Assembly: GCF_000009765.2 (NCBI RefSeq)
Contig: NC_003155.5
Location: forward strand, 7,192,001-7,256,000
Direction of reading: 5' to 3'
DNA length: 64,000 nucleotides
Source of the DNA: Streptomyces avermitilis MA-4680 = NBRC 14893
GTDB taxonomy: Bacteria; Actinomycetota; Actinomycetes; Streptomycetales; Streptomycetaceae
Positions 42,939-51,848 of this stretch are shown here, piece after piece (the first letter of the stretch is position 1; each line of letters starts with the position of its first letter). A program made the translations under genes and the position numbers. The notes below the pieces were generated by a model. That model was not told the origin of the DNA, ran no database searches, and saw only the letters and a list, made by a program, of their open reading frames with translations.

Positions 42939-42997
42939 GCCACGAAGTCTACGTGGCCCGGCAAGCGCCGACGACGGCAGCACCGGCGAAGCGGCGG

Positions 42998-43195
42998 CTA
43001 CGGACGCGTCGACACCGCTTCCAGCACGCGCTGCGCCTCGACCCGGTCCTTGGCACGGCGGCGGTCCTCCTGGACCGACGTCCAGGCATTGCGACGGGCG
43101 GTGCGCTGGCCGCCGCTCATGAGCAGCGACTCGACGGCACGGAGTGCATCGGTGAACGACGGAATGGCGGTGGCGCGTACGGGCGCGGCCTGCAT
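42998..43195 (-). CDS. Small conserved actinobacterial protein
   Basis: The protein has 65 residues: MQAAPVRATAIPSFTDALRA, then a helical basic stretch (MSGGQRTARRNAWTSVQEDR) and RVEAQRVLEAVS. I recall an unnamed small protein at this position, between the DUF4191 gene and lipA, in Streptomyces genomes; its function is unknown. A GAGGGGGG motif stands upstream of the ATG at 43195. It is on the same strand as DUF4191, 59 bases before it, and could share transcription. Confidence 0.65.
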   Translation of the reverse strand: MQAAPVRATAIPSFTDALRAVESLLMSGGQRTARRNAWTSVQEDRRRAKDRVEAQRVLEAVSTRP

Positions 43196-43336
43196 GATGG
43201 AGGTCCCCCCTCGGGATGGCGGCGCTGGCTGGGGCTCTACGTGGCGTAAGAGCAGGGTCACTGATTGGTGTTACCAGGGCGTGACCGACCGGTCAAACAC
43301 CCATGAAGCCTTGATGCGCGGCCCATGGACGCCGAC

Positions 43337-43380
43337 GCGGTCCCGGCACCGTCCCCATCTGCGGGGACGGCCGGGACCGC
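43337..43380 (-). terminator. Terminator downstream of lipA
   Basis: gcggtcccgg pairs with ccgggaccgc (43337-43346 and 43371-43380) and, inside, ccgtcccc pairs with ggggacgg around ATCTGC. It lies about 90 bases beyond the lipA stop. Confidence 0.85.
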
Positions 43381-43471
43381 GTCGAATGCGCCATTACCGG
43401 AGGTAGATGCTTGTGCGCAGATTCACACGCTCTTGTGGCACCGAGTGCCACAGCGGGGTGTGCCCGGCGTC

Positions 43472-44458
43472 TCAGACCGCCTGCGAGGCGACCTGCGCAC
43501 CGCCCTGCGGAGCGGCTGACTGACGCAGCTCCATGGCCATCTGGTACAGGCGGCCGGCCCGGTACGAGGAGCGGACCAGCGGGCCCGACATGACACCGGA
43601 GAAGCCGATCTCCTCGGCCTCCTCCTTGAGTTCCACGAACTCGTGCGGCTTGACCCAGCGCTCCACGGGGTGGTGGCGCACGGAGGGGCGCAGGTACTGC
43701 GTGATCGTGATGAGCTCGCAGCCCGCGTCGTGCAGCTGCCGGAGCGCCTCGCTGACCTCTTCGCGGGTCTCACCCATGCCGAGGATGAGGTTCGACTTCG
43801 TGACCAGACCGTAGTCCCGGGCCTCCGTGATGACCTTCAGGGAGCGCTCGTAGCGGAAGCCGGGGCGGATGCGCTTGAAGATCCGCGGGACCGTCTCGAC
43901 GTTGTGCGCGAAGACCTCGGGGCGCGCGGAGAAGACCTCGGCCAGCTGGTCGGGCTCGGCGTTGAAGTCGGGGGCGAGCAGCTCGACCTTGGTGCGGCCG
44001 GCCTCGCGGCCCGCCGTCTGCGCGTGGATCTGGCGGACCGTCTCCGCGTACAGCCAGGCGCCGCCGTCCTCGAGGTCGTCGCGGGCGACGCCCGTGATCG
44101 TGGCGTAGTTCAGGTCCATCGTGACGACGGACTCACCGACGCGGCGCGGCTCGTCGCGGTCGAGGGCCTCGGGCTTGCCGGTGTCGATCTGGCAGAAGTC
44201 GCAGCGCCGGGTGCACTGGTCGCCGCCGATGAGGAAGGTGGCCTCGCGGTCTTCCCAGCACTCGTAGATGTTGGGACAGCCCGCCTCCTGGCAGACCGTG
44301 TGCAGCCCCTCGCTCTTCACGAGGTTCTGCATCTTCGTGTATTCGGGACCCATTTTCGCCCGGGTCTTGATCCACTCGGGCTTGCGCTCGATGGGGGTCT
44401 GGGCGTTCCGGACCTCCAGGCGCAGCATCTTGCGTCCGTCGGGTGCGACTGCGGACAC
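43472..44458 (-). CDS. lipA: Lipoyl synthase LipA (radical SAM)
   Basis: The protein has 328 residues. It inserts two sulphurs into protein-bound octanoyl groups to make lipoyl groups. The auxiliary cluster cysteines are in VCQEAGCPNIYECWEDR, the radical-SAM CxxxCxxC is in CTRRCDFCQIDTG, and the substrate-handling C-terminus GPLVRSSYRAGRLY has the RSSYR motif. The GTG at 44458 has GGGAG six bases upstream. A C-terminal Gln/Ala tail (SAAPQGGAQVASQAV) extends beyond the usual end. lipB is encoded just upstream in the same direction. The product serves the E2 protein at 58648-60471. Confidence 0.96.
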   Translation of the reverse strand: MSAVAPDGRKMLRLEVRNAQTPIERKPEWIKTRAKMGPEYTKMQNLVKSEGLHTVCQEAGCPNIYECWEDREATFLIGGDQCTRRCDFCQIDTGKPEALDRDEPRRVGESVVTMDLNYATITGVARDDLEDGGAWLYAETVRQIHAQTAGREAGRTKVELLAPDFNAEPDQLAEVFSARPEVFAHNVETVPRIFKRIRPGFRYERSLKVITEARDYGLVTKSNLILGMGETREEVSEALRQLHDAGCELITITQYLRPSVRHHPVERWVKPHEFVELKEEAEEIGFSGVMSGPLVRSSYRAGRLYQMAMELRQSAAPQGGAQVASQAV

Positions 44459-44566
44459 ATCGGCTCCCTGTAGCTTCGATTCTTCGGCGTACACCAGGGT
44501 ACGCCCGTGCGGTTCCTGGTCCCCGGGGTGGGCAACCTTGGGGAACGCGGGTGCATTCCCCCGGGG

Positions 44567-45364
44567 TCAGGCCGAGGCCCGTTCCACCTCGCGCGGCTTC
44601 AGGTCCGCGTTCTCCAGTACGTCCCGCAGGTGCTTCTCCGCGACCGGCAGGACCTCGCCGATGGTGACCTCGCGGCCCAGCTCGTACGCGAGGGACGTCA
44701 CGCCCGCGTCGCGGATCCCGCACGGGATGATCTTGTCGAAGGAGGACGTGTCCGGATTCACGTTCAGGGCGAAACCGTGCATGGTGACGCCCTTGGCGAC
44801 GCGGATGCCCATGGCGCAGATCTTGCGGTCCTCGCGGCGCTGGCCGGCGTTGGAGGGGGCGTACTCGGGGCCGTTGAGGCGGGGGTCGAACTCGTCGTCG
44901 GCCAGGCGGGGGTCGAAGTCGAGGGAGAGGCCGCCGAGGCTGGGGCGCTGCTCCACCGGGTCGCCGAGGACCCAGACGCCCGCCCGGCCCTCCACGCGGC
45001 TGGTGGCCACGCCGAACTCCGCGCAGACGCGGATCATGACCTCTTCGAGGCGGCGGAGGTGGGCGACGACGTCGACCGGGCGCGGCAGTTTCTGGATCGG
45101 ATACCCGACGAGCTGGCCCGGGCCGTGCCAGGTGATCTTGCCGCCGCGGTCCACGTCGACGACGGGGGTGCCGTCGAGGGGCCGCTCGTTGTCCGCCGTA
45201 CGCCGGCCCGCCGTGTAGACCGGCGGGTGCTCCAGGAGCAGACAGGTGTCGGGGACCTCGTCCAGGAAACGGGCGGCATGCACACGGCGCTGCTCGTCCC
45301 AGGCCGCCTGGTACTCGACGGCCTCGGCACCGAATCCCATGTGGACGAACCGCAACTCACTCAC
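44567..45364 (-). CDS. lipB: Octanoyl-ACP:protein octanoyltransferase LipB
   Basis: The protein has 265 residues. It moves an octanoyl group from acyl carrier protein to the lipoyl domains. Signatures: [58 protein letters not shown] and the catalytic Cys in [15 protein letters not shown]. The Lys of the active site is in the KICAMGI block. The GTG at 45364 has AGGGAGG eight bases upstream; the frame stays open far beyond but without coding character. It lies 108 bases before lipA and is probably in its operon. It diverges from the NsdA-like regulator gene. Confidence 0.95.
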
Positions 45365-45622
45365 GGCAAGCGCCTCCCTAGAAGCCCTCAGAACCCTTGT
45401 AAGGCACGTAACGCGCCCACGCCACTGTACGTCCGGCCGATGTCCGTCAGCCCGACGGTCAATCCTCACACGATCGGATGAATGGACGCCGAAGCGTGCG
45501 ATCACGTGCTTACCCTCCGCTACATTCGCGCCGTCACCCCAGGCCATAAGGGCTGTTCGCAGGCGATCCGGGCACGCGGCAAGGTCGCTGCGCGGATCGA
45601 AAGGCAGGAGACCGCACCGCAG

Positions 45623-47062
45623 ATGACGGAACGACCCGCGCAGCGCACCCCCAACCGACAGCTCGCCGCGCTCATCGCAGAAGCGGGGTTCTCCAACGCA
45701 GGTCTCGCCCGTCGCGTGGACCAGCTCGGCCTCGAACACGGCCTGGACCTCAGATACGACAAGACCTCGGTGACGAGGTGGCTGCGCGGGCAGCAGCCCC
45801 GGGGCACCACCCCCGCACTCATCGCCGAGGTGTTCACCCGCCGCCTCGGCCGCCGGCTCACCGCCCAGGACCTGGGCCTCGACGCGTGCGCCCCCGTCTA
45901 CGCGGGCCTGGAGTTCGCCGCGACGCCCGAAGAGGCCATCGACATCGTCGGCGGGCTGTGGCGCAAGGACTCCGGCAGCCACGCCGAGCTGCGCAAGATC
46001 GCGTTCACCCCGGCCGGGCTCGTCGTGCCCAGCCGGGACTGGCTGATCGGCCGCGCCGACGACCGGGTCGGCCGCGGCGATCCGCCCGCCGCCCGGGTGC
46101 CCGCGCAGGGCCGGCCCGCGGTGCCCCGCCAGCGCAGCCAGACCGAGCGCGGCCCCGGCCAGAAGGTCACCGGCGGCGACATCGCCGCGCTGCGCTCGGT
46201 GGGCGAGCTGTTCCGGGCGCTCGACCACGCGTACGGCGGCGGCCACGCCCGCCAGGCCCTGGTCCGCTATCTGGAGCACGAGGCCGAGCCGATGCTGCGC
46301 GGCACGTACGGCGAGCAGACCGGGCGCCGCCTGTTCGCCGCCGCCTCCGACCTCACCCGGCTCGCCGGCTGGACCTCGTACGACATCGGCGCGCACGGGC
46401 TCGCCCAGCGGTACTTCGTCCAGGCGTTGCGGCTGTCCCAGGCGGCCGGGGACCGGGCGTACGGCTCGTACGTCCTGGTCACCATGAGCCGCCAGGCCGT
46501 CTACCTCGGGCACGGCCGGGAGGCCGTCCAGCTCGCACGGGTGGCCCAGCAGGGGGTCGGGGCGTCGGCGCCGCCCGTGGTGCAGGCGCTGCTGCACTCC
46601 GTGGAGGCGCGCGGGCACGGGGTGCTGGGGGAGGTACGGGCCTGCACGGCGTCCCTGGTGCGTGCCGAGCGGTCGCTGGAGGCGGCCCGCCCCGGCGACG
46701 AAGTCCCTTACTGGGCACGGTTCTTCGACGAGGCGCAGCTCGCCGACGAGTTCGCGCACTGCCACCGGGACCTCCAGCAGTTCCGGGCCGCGGCACAGCA
46801 CGCGGAGCGCTCGCTGCAACTGCGTGCGCCGGGGTACGCCCGCAGCCGGCTCTTCTGCCGCGTCGTGCTCGCCACGGCCCGGCTCGGGCTCGGAGAGCTG
46901 GACCAGGCCTGCCTGCTGGGCGCGGAGGCGGCCGGGCAGGCGGCGGAGATGCGGTCGGTACGGGCCATCGAGTACGTCCGCGACTTCGAGCGCCGCCTGG
47001 AGCCGTACCGGGACGCGGCGCCCGTACGCGGGTACCGGGACCGGGTGACGGCGTTGCAGTAG
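45623..47062 (+). CDS. NsdA-like regulator with helix-turn-helix and TPR-type helices
   Basis: The protein has 479 residues. The N-terminus has a small helix-turn-helix pattern (LAALIAEAGFSNAGLARRVD and KTSVTRWLRGQQPRGTTPAL, ending IAEVFTRRLGRRL). The rest is helical repeats similar to TPRs (HGLAQRYFVQALRLSQAAGD, REAVQLARVAQQGVG, CHRDLQQFRAAAQHAERSL), the layout of the Streptomyces NsdA family, members of which repress sporulation and antibiotic production. This one is not NsdA itself by position, so its targets are unknown. The ATG at 45623 has GCAGGAG 12 bases away, slightly long. It diverges from lipB. Confidence 0.82.
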   Translation: MTERPAQRTPNRQLAALIAEAGFSNAGLARRVDQLGLEHGLDLRYDKTSVTRWLRGQQPRGTTPALIAEVFTRRLGRRLTAQDLGLDACAPVYAGLEFAATPEEAIDIVGGLWRKDSGSHAELRKIAFTPAGLVVPSRDWLIGRADDRVGRGDPPAARVPAQGRPAVPRQRSQTERGPGQKVTGGDIAALRSVGELFRALDHAYGGGHARQALVRYLEHEAEPMLRGTYGEQTGRRLFAAASDLTRLAGWTSYDIGAHGLAQRYFVQALRLSQAAGDRAYGSYVLVTMSRQAVYLGHGREAVQLARVAQQGVGASAPPVVQALLHSVEARGHGVLGEVRACTASLVRAERSLEAARPGDEVPYWARFFDEAQLADEFAHCHRDLQQFRAAAQHAERSLQLRAPGYARSRLFCRVVLATARLGLGELDQACLLGAEAAGQAAEMRSVRAIEYVRDFERRLEPYRDAAPVRGYRDRVTALQ

Positions 47063-47160
47063 CCGGTCGGGGGCGTCTCCGTGGCCGGCCAGGGAGTTGC
47101 GGTGGCCGGCCAGGGAGTTGCGGTGGCCGGGCGGGGCGTTGCGGTGGCCGGCTGGGGCGG
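47059..47160 (+). repeat. 21-base tandem array beginning at the stop codon of the NsdA-like gene
   Basis: gtggccggccagggagttgc occurs at 47081 and 47102, with a variant at 47123 and a shortened unit at 47144. The 22 bases from 47059 (gtagccggtcgggggcg) form a diverged unit zero in which the TAG stop takes the place of the TGG of the other units. Confidence 0.85.
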
Positions 47161-47195
47161 ACGGGGGGCGCCCGGTGGGGGACGGGCGCCCCCGT
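47161..47195. terminator. Hairpin between the NsdA-like and FAD-oxidoreductase genes
   Basis: acggggggcgcccg at 47161-47174 pairs with cgggcgcccccgt at 47183-47195 apart from one extra G. It lies between convergent genes directly after the tandem array. Confidence 0.75.
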
Positions 47196-47199
47196 CCGC

Positions 47200-48597
47200 T
47201 CAGGCCGCCGTCTCGAGCGGCTCCTCCAGTGAGGTCTGGCCTGCCCCCACATCCGTGAGCAGGGCGTGGGCGGCGCGGCGGCCGGAGCGGAGCGCGCCCT
47301 GGACCGTGCTGGTGTCGCGGTGGTCGCCGCAGATGTACAGGCCCGCGAGCAGGCGTACGGGGCGGCGCGGATCGTGCGGCGGGGGCATCGCCGGGACCGC
47401 CTCGGAGTCGTGGTGGATCGCGAGGAGCTCCCAGCGGGCGGTCGACGTCCGGTAGAGCCGGGCCAGTTGGGCCCGGACCGCCGCCTCCAGCCGGTCCGGC
47501 GGCGGGGGCGTACCGAGGACCGTCGAGGAGACGAGCGCGCGGCCGGCCGGGGCCCTGCTCGGGTCGACCCGGCTGATGACCGCGGTGTGCGCCACCGGGC
47601 CGCCGCGCTCGGCGTCGAGGACGAGGGCCGGGTCGCCGAGCGGCGGCTCGTCGGTCGTGTGGTGCAGGACCGTCACCGGGTGGAAGCCGGGGACGCGCAG
47701 GCCCGGGAGCAGCCGGGCGGCGGCCCGGGCGCCGGTGGCCAGCAGAACGGCCCGACAGCGGAGTTCGCCGTGGTCCTTCGTCGTGACGGAGGTGGTGGAG
47801 ACCGCCGTGACGCGCACACCCGTGTGGACGGTGCCCGGCGGGAGCGTGGCCGCGAGCAGCTCCGGAAGAACGTCGGCGCCGCCCTCCGGGACACACAGCC
47901 GGCCCGTCACGAAGGCACGCAGGGCCAGGTCGGCGCAGCGGCTGGAGGTCTCCAGGGCCGGGTCGCACAGGAGTGCGGCGAGCAGGGGGCGCAGAAAGCC
48001 GTCGATCGTGCGGGGCGGAAGGCCGAGGGCCGACAGGGCCCGGGCGGCCGGGAGTTCGGGGCGGGACAGCAGCCGGTCGGGCGGGGTGGCGGCGAGCCGG
48101 GCGAGTGCGCCGGCCAGCCGGGACTGGCCGACGGGACTGCCCAGCAGGCCCGGGCGGGAGGCACCTTGGGTGCGGGGGGCGCGCGGTGTGCGCTGCTGTC
48201 GGGGGGCGCTTGCGAGGGCGCGCGCAGCGGTGAGTGCGCCCCTTGCGCTCCGGGGTGTGCCGGGCTCCCCGACGCGGTGGAGGTGGCCGTCGCTGTGGAC
48301 CAGCACGCCGGGGGAGAACTCCCGCAGGGGCAGGGCGTCCAGGCCGGGGGTGCTGCGGAGTTCCGGATACGCGGTGGAGAGCAACTGGCCCATGCGGTCC
48401 AGCCGGAAGCCGTCCACCTTCTCCGTCGACATGCGGCCGCCGACGTTCGGCGCGGCCTCCAGGACGGCGGTGGTGAGGCCTGCCCTGGTCAGATGGTGGG
48501 CGGCGGCGAGTCCCGCCGCCCCGGCTCCCACGATGACGACGTCCGCGGGTTGTACATCCGCGGTGTACGCACTTGCTTGGTGCACCGACTCAAGCAC
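47200..48597 (-). CDS. FAD-dependent amine-oxidase/protoporphyrinogen-oxidase-like protein
   Basis: The protein has 465 residues. The FAD-binding Rossmann motif is VVIVGAGAAGLAAAHHLTRA with Glu in VLEAAPNVGGRMSTEKVDGF. The C-terminal dinucleotide motif is LYICGDHRDTSTVQGALRSG, as in the NAD(P)-binding/amine oxidase family. There is an Arg/Pro-rich insertion (ASAPRQQRTPRAPRTQGASR) at about residues 135-160. Substrate is unknown; carotenoid- or steroid-type oxidations are common in this family. GAGGAGG stands six bases before the GTG at 48597. It ends next to the hairpin at 47161 and is preceded by a region holding a SUMF1 relic. Confidence 0.85.
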   Translation of the reverse strand: MLESVHQASAYTADVQPADVVIVGAGAAGLAAAHHLTRAGLTTAVLEAAPNVGGRMSTEKVDGFRLDRMGQLLSTAYPELRSTPGLDALPLREFSPGVLVHSDGHLHRVGEPGTPRSARGALTAARALASAPRQQRTPRAPRTQGASRPGLLGSPVGQSRLAGALARLAATPPDRLLSRPELPAARALSALGLPPRTIDGFLRPLLAALLCDPALETSSRCADLALRAFVTGRLCVPEGGADVLPELLAATLPPGTVHTGVRVTAVSTTSVTTKDHGELRCRAVLLATGARAAARLLPGLRVPGFHPVTVLHHTTDEPPLGDPALVLDAERGGPVAHTAVISRVDPSRAPAGRALVSSTVLGTPPPPDRLEAAVRAQLARLYRTSTARWELLAIHHDSEAVPAMPPPHDPRRPVRLLAGLYICGDHRDTSTVQGALRSGRRAAHALLTDVGAGQTSLEEPLETAA

Positions 48598-48742
48598 GTG
48601 GCCCCTCCTCGAGGTCGCGCGGCTGCTGGGAACGTCATGCCCCCAACAGGCTTCTGGAATACCCGAGTTCGGCATGAGGGTAGGTGGGCGCCGCCGGGTC
48701 GGGGGAGTGGCGCGGGAGCCTCGCACGGAGGCACGGGGTGTC

Positions 48743-48937
48743 ACGGCGTGCGCCTGCGGCCGGCCGCCCGTCGAGGGCGTGTCGTGGTGGGACGCGGTCC
48801 GCTTCCGCGACGCCCTGTCCGAACGGGCGGGACCGACCCCCGCGTATCGCCCGCACACCGATGCCGAAGACACCGAGAGTGCCGACCGGGACGTCATGGA
48901 CCGGATCGACGACGTGGGGTTCGGTGTCGCGGTCCCG
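48743..48937 (+). pseudogene. Relic of a SUMF1/FGE-type gene
   Basis: In one frame the sequence reads PVEGVSWWDAVRFRDALSER then AGPTPAYR, the characteristic PVxGVSWxDAxxFxxxLSxxxGLTPAYR block of sulfatase-modifying-factor/formylglycine-generating domains. Thirty residues later the frame gives DRIDDVGFGVAVP, like the family's last motif DDVGFRVA. In normal proteins these are separated by over 100 residues containing the LPTEAEWE, GNVWEW and LRGGSW motifs, all absent here. There is no start codon with a ribosome site and no stop until 49285. The tail runs into a terminator hairpin. I interpret it as a decayed gene with a large internal deletion. Confidence 0.55.
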
Positions 48938-48942
48938 GCCGG

Positions 48943-48973
48943 CCCAGGGCCTGCCCGCCGGACGGGCCCTGGG
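48943..48973 (-). terminator. Terminator of the TIGR01777 epimerase gene
   Basis: cccagggcc at 48943-48951 pairs with ggccctggg at 48965-48973 around a GC-rich loop, five bases beyond the stop of the leftward gene. Confidence 0.75.
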
Positions 48974-48978
48974 TTCCG

Positions 48979-49899
48979 TCAGCGCAGCGCCGAGCGGAGG
49001 GTCTCCTCGATGCCAGGGAACGCGAAGGCGAAGCCCGATTCCAGCAGACGGGCCGGCAGCACCCGCTGGCTGCCCAGGATGTCGCCCGCCATGTCGCCGA
49101 GCGCCGCGCGGAGCACCGGCGCCGGGGCCGTGAAGAGCGTCGGGCGGTGCAGGACCCGGCCCATCGCCGCCGTGATCTCCGCGTTGGTCAGCGGCGTCGG
49201 CGCCGTCAGGTTCACCGGCCCCGACAAGGACGCCGTATCGATGACATGGCGGATCGCCGCGACCTCGTCGTGCAGGGAGATGTAGCTCCAGTACTGACGG
49301 CCGTCGCCCATACGGCCGCCGAGACCCGCCTTGAAGAGCGGAAACAGCCTGCCCCACGCACCGCCCCCGGCGGCCACCACCAGGCCGGTCCGGGTGAACA
49401 CCGTACGGACGCCGGCCTCCTGGGCCGGCTCGGCCGCCTCCTCCCACTCCACGCACAGGGCGGGCAGGAAGCCGTCACCGGGCGGCGCCGTCTCGTCCAC
49501 CGCCCGGTCGCCCGTGTCGCCGTAGAAGCCGATCGCACTGCCGCTGACGAAGACCGCCGGCGGCTCGTCGAGCGAGGCGATCGCCTCGGCCAGCGTCGCG
49601 GTGCCCAGCACCCGGCTGGAGCGGATCGTCTGCTTGTACGCGTCCGTCCACCGCCGCGAGGCGACGCCCGCCCCGGCCAGATTGACCACCGCGGCACACC
49701 CCACGAGCCCGGCCGAGTCGATCCGCTGTTCCCCGGGATCCCAGCGGACCTCGTTCTTCCCGCGCGGCGCCCGCCGTACGAGCCGTACGACCTCGTGGCC
49801 GTCCGCCGTGAGCGAGCGCGCCAGAGCCGAACCGATCAGCCCGGACGCACCGGCGATCGCGACGCGGGAACCGGGAGGAAGCGGCGCATCGGAGTTCAT
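48979..49899 (-). CDS. TIGR01777-family NAD-dependent epimerase/oxidoreductase
   Basis: The protein has 306 residues. The Rossmann motif is VAIAGASGLIGSALARSLTA. Typical family blocks are VVRLVRRAPRGKNEVRWDP, VVNLAGAGVASRRWTDAYKQ, FVSGSAIGFYGDTGDRAVDE and the C-terminal FPGIEETLRSAL. The family includes YfcH and the SulA-like or cell-division-associated homologues; its substrate is unknown. AGGATGG precedes the ATG at 49899, preferred over an earlier in-frame codon. The small gap to the GNAT gene at 49971 is divergent and could contain both promoters. Confidence 0.9.
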   Translation of the reverse strand: MNSDAPLPPGSRVAIAGASGLIGSALARSLTADGHEVVRLVRRAPRGKNEVRWDPGEQRIDSAGLVGCAAVVNLAGAGVASRRWTDAYKQTIRSSRVLGTATLAEAIASLDEPPAVFVSGSAIGFYGDTGDRAVDETAPPGDGFLPALCVEWEEAAEPAQEAGVRTVFTRTGLVVAAGGGAWGRLFPLFKAGLGGRMGDGRQYWSYISLHDEVAAIRHVIDTASLSGPVNLTAPTPLTNAEITAAMGRVLHRPTLFTAPAPVLRAALGDMAGDILGSQRVLPARLLESGFAFAFPGIEETLRSALR

Positions 49900-49970
49900 G
49901 GGTCCATCCTGCCGGGTGAGCGGGGAAATCGCCGGGACGGCCACCGTTCGGCCGCCGTACAGTGATCCTC

Positions 49971-50480
49971 ATGCCGGATCCGCACATACGCTTCGCGACC
50001 CACGACGACGAGGACGGGCTCGCCCGGCTGGACCGAGTCACCTGGTCCACGCTGCACGCCGTCCAGCCCCGCCCGCAACCGCCGTACGACCCCTTCTACA
50101 GCGACCGGTTCGGCCCCCGCGACCACCTCGTGGCCGAGCTGGGCGGACGCCTGGCCGGCTACATCCGGCTGGGGTACCCGACCCCCCTCGCCGCCAACTC
50201 CCACGTCCGGCAGATCCAGGGGCTCGTCGTCGCCGAGGAGGCACGCGGGGCGGGCGTCGGCCGGGCACTCCTGCGGGCCGTCCAGGAGCACGCCGCGCGG
50301 CAGGGCGCACGCCGCATCTCGCTGCGCGTGCTCGGGCACAACACCCCCGCCAGGAAGCTCTACGAGTCGGAGGGGTTCGAGGTGGAGGGGATCCTGCCGG
50401 AGGAGTTCCTGCTGGACGGGCAGTACGTGGACGACGTCCTCATGGGGCGTGCTCTGCGACCCGCGGTCCCGCGCTCATGA
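49971..50480 (+). CDS. GNAT-family N-acetyltransferase
   Basis: The protein has 169 residues. The acetyl-CoA-binding motif A is IQGLVVAEEARGAGVGRALL with the R/Q-x-x-G-x-G/A core, followed by RRISLRVLGHNTPARKLYES, a motif B typical of ribosomal-protein or amine acetyltransferases, and GFEVEGILPEEFLLDGQYVD. The acceptor is unknown. I chose the ATG at 49971; a GTG nine bases upstream is possible. Its stop codon overlaps that of the convergent protease gene by six bases (tcatga shared), so the two messages are antisense at their ends. Confidence 0.9.
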   Translation: MPDPHIRFATHDDEDGLARLDRVTWSTLHAVQPRPQPPYDPFYSDRFGPRDHLVAELGGRLAGYIRLGYPTPLAANSHVRQIQGLVVAEEARGAGVGRALLRAVQEHAARQGARRISLRVLGHNTPARKLYESEGFEVEGILPEEFLLDGQYVDDVLMGRALRPAVPRS

Positions 50481-51659
50481 GGTGACCAGGTCGCCCGTGC
50501 CCACCGGATCCGTCGCGGCCGCCGCGCGCCGCGCGTCGTCGCTCACCTCGTCCGCCGTCAGCACATACCCCGTCTCGTTGTCCGAGGTGGAGCGCGCGAA
50601 CACGACGCCGTACACCCGGCCGTCCGTGGTCAGCAGCGGTCCGCCCGAGTTGCCGGGGCGGACCGTGGAGCGGATCGAGTAGATCTCGCGGGTGACGGTG
50701 TCCGAGTTGTAGATGTTCTGGCCGGTCGCGTTGATCCGGCCCGCGACCGTGGCCGCCTGGAGGTCGAGGCCGCCGTCCTGCGGATAACCGGCCACGACCG
50801 CCGAGCCGCCCCGCGCCGCGCTGTCGTCGAAGCGCAGCACCGGCGCCTTCAGCTCCGGGACGTACAGCACCGCCACGTCCTTGTTCGGGTCGAAGAGCAC
50901 CACGCGGGCCTCGTACGCCCGCCCGACCCCGCCCACGCGGACGGTCGGCTCGTCGATGCCCGCCACCACATGGGCGTTCGTCATCACGTGCTGCCCCGCG
51001 TACACGAAGCCGCTGCCCTCGCGGCCCTGGCTGCCCGCGATGCCCTCGACCTTCACGGTGGACAGCTTCGCGGCGTTCGTCGCGGCCGGCGTGACGCTGT
51101 CCCCGGAGGGCTTGGCGACACCCGTCGTCGGCTCGTTCTCGAACGGGTTGAAGACCTGCGGGAAGCCGGCCTGCGTGAGCGCCGACGTCGCGCGCGAGAA
51201 CCAGGTGGGGGTGGTGTCCGGCATCGTGTTCTGCACCGCGCCCAGCAGCGCCGAATTGCGGATCGACGTCGTGATCATGCTCGTCGAGGAGGCGCCCAGG
51301 ACGCTCGCCGCCACCCAGGCGACCAGCAGCACGGCGACCGTGTTCGCGGCGGCCCCGCCCACTCCGTCGGCCACCCGCAGCGGCCCGCGGTCCAGCTCGC
51401 GGCGCAGCCGCAGCGCGAGCCTGCCCGCCAGCTCGTGCCCGACCACGGCGGGCGCGAGGACCGTCAGCACGGCCGTCAGCGTCGCCGCCGACGTGCCCGG
51501 TGTCACCAGCTTCATCACCCACGGCAGGATCCATACGCCGACGACGGCGCCGCCCACGAAACCGGCCAGCGAGACACACCCGGCGACCAGCCCGCGCCGG
51601 TAGCCGGACGCCGCGTAGGCCAGGATCACCAGCAACAGCAGGAAGTCGAGCAGGTCCAC
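50475..51659 (-). CDS. marP: MarP-like membrane serine protease (CvpA plus trypsin domains)
   Basis: The protein has 394 residues. Four membrane spans form an N-terminal CvpA-like domain (LLDFLLLLVILAYAASGYRR through AANTVAVLLVAWVAASVL). The extracytoplasmic part (about residues 200-385) is a trypsin-like protease: His in VMTNAHVVAG, Asp in NKDVAVLYVP and Ser in STVRPGNSGGPLLTTDG. The mycobacterial relative MarP protects cells from acid and oxidative stress by activating a peptidoglycan hydrolase. Interestingly, a peptidoglycan amidase gene lies divergently next door. The start lies 91 bases from the upstream gene. Confidence 0.9.
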   Translation of the reverse strand: MDLLDFLLLLVILAYAASGYRRGLVAGCVSLAGFVGGAVVGVWILPWVMKLVTPGTSAATLTAVLTVLAPAVVGHELAGRLALRLRRELDRGPLRVADGVGGAAANTVAVLLVAWVAASVLGASSTSMITTSIRNSALLGAVQNTMPDTTPTWFSRATSALTQAGFPQVFNPFENEPTTGVAKPSGDSVTPAATNAAKLSTVKVEGIAGSQGREGSGFVYAGQHVMTNAHVVAGIDEPTVRVGGVGRAYEARVVLFDPNKDVAVLYVPELKAPVLRFDDSAARGGSAVVAGYPQDGGLDLQAATVAGRINATGQNIYNSDTVTREIYSIRSTVRPGNSGGPLLTTDGRVYGVVFARSTSDNETGYVLTADEVSDDARRAAAATDPVGTGDLVTS

Positions 51660-51848
51660 GGGGCCGCCTTTCTCTTGGGCCCCTTAGTACGCGCAGGGCG
51701 GGCCCAGTGATCAGGCACGCACACGCGGAGCCCGCCGAACCGGTCACGCATGCGTGGACCTGTAAAAACGTCCCGGACCAGGGCAATGGTTCCGCCGGGT
51801 GGCACAGCGCACATCGCGGCGGGCCGGGACCGGCGCCAGGGTGAGGGC

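Noticed and set aside
44567..47968. A continuous 1133-codon frame that includes LipB
   Set aside because: Only the last 265 codons look like protein and a GTG with a good ribosome site stands at 45364; the rest runs antisense through the NsdA-like gene.
48684..49133. Intact small gene in the region of the SUMF1 relic
   Set aside because: No start with a ribosome site exists in the matching frame, the frame stays open into the neighbouring gene, and the central motifs of the domain are absent.
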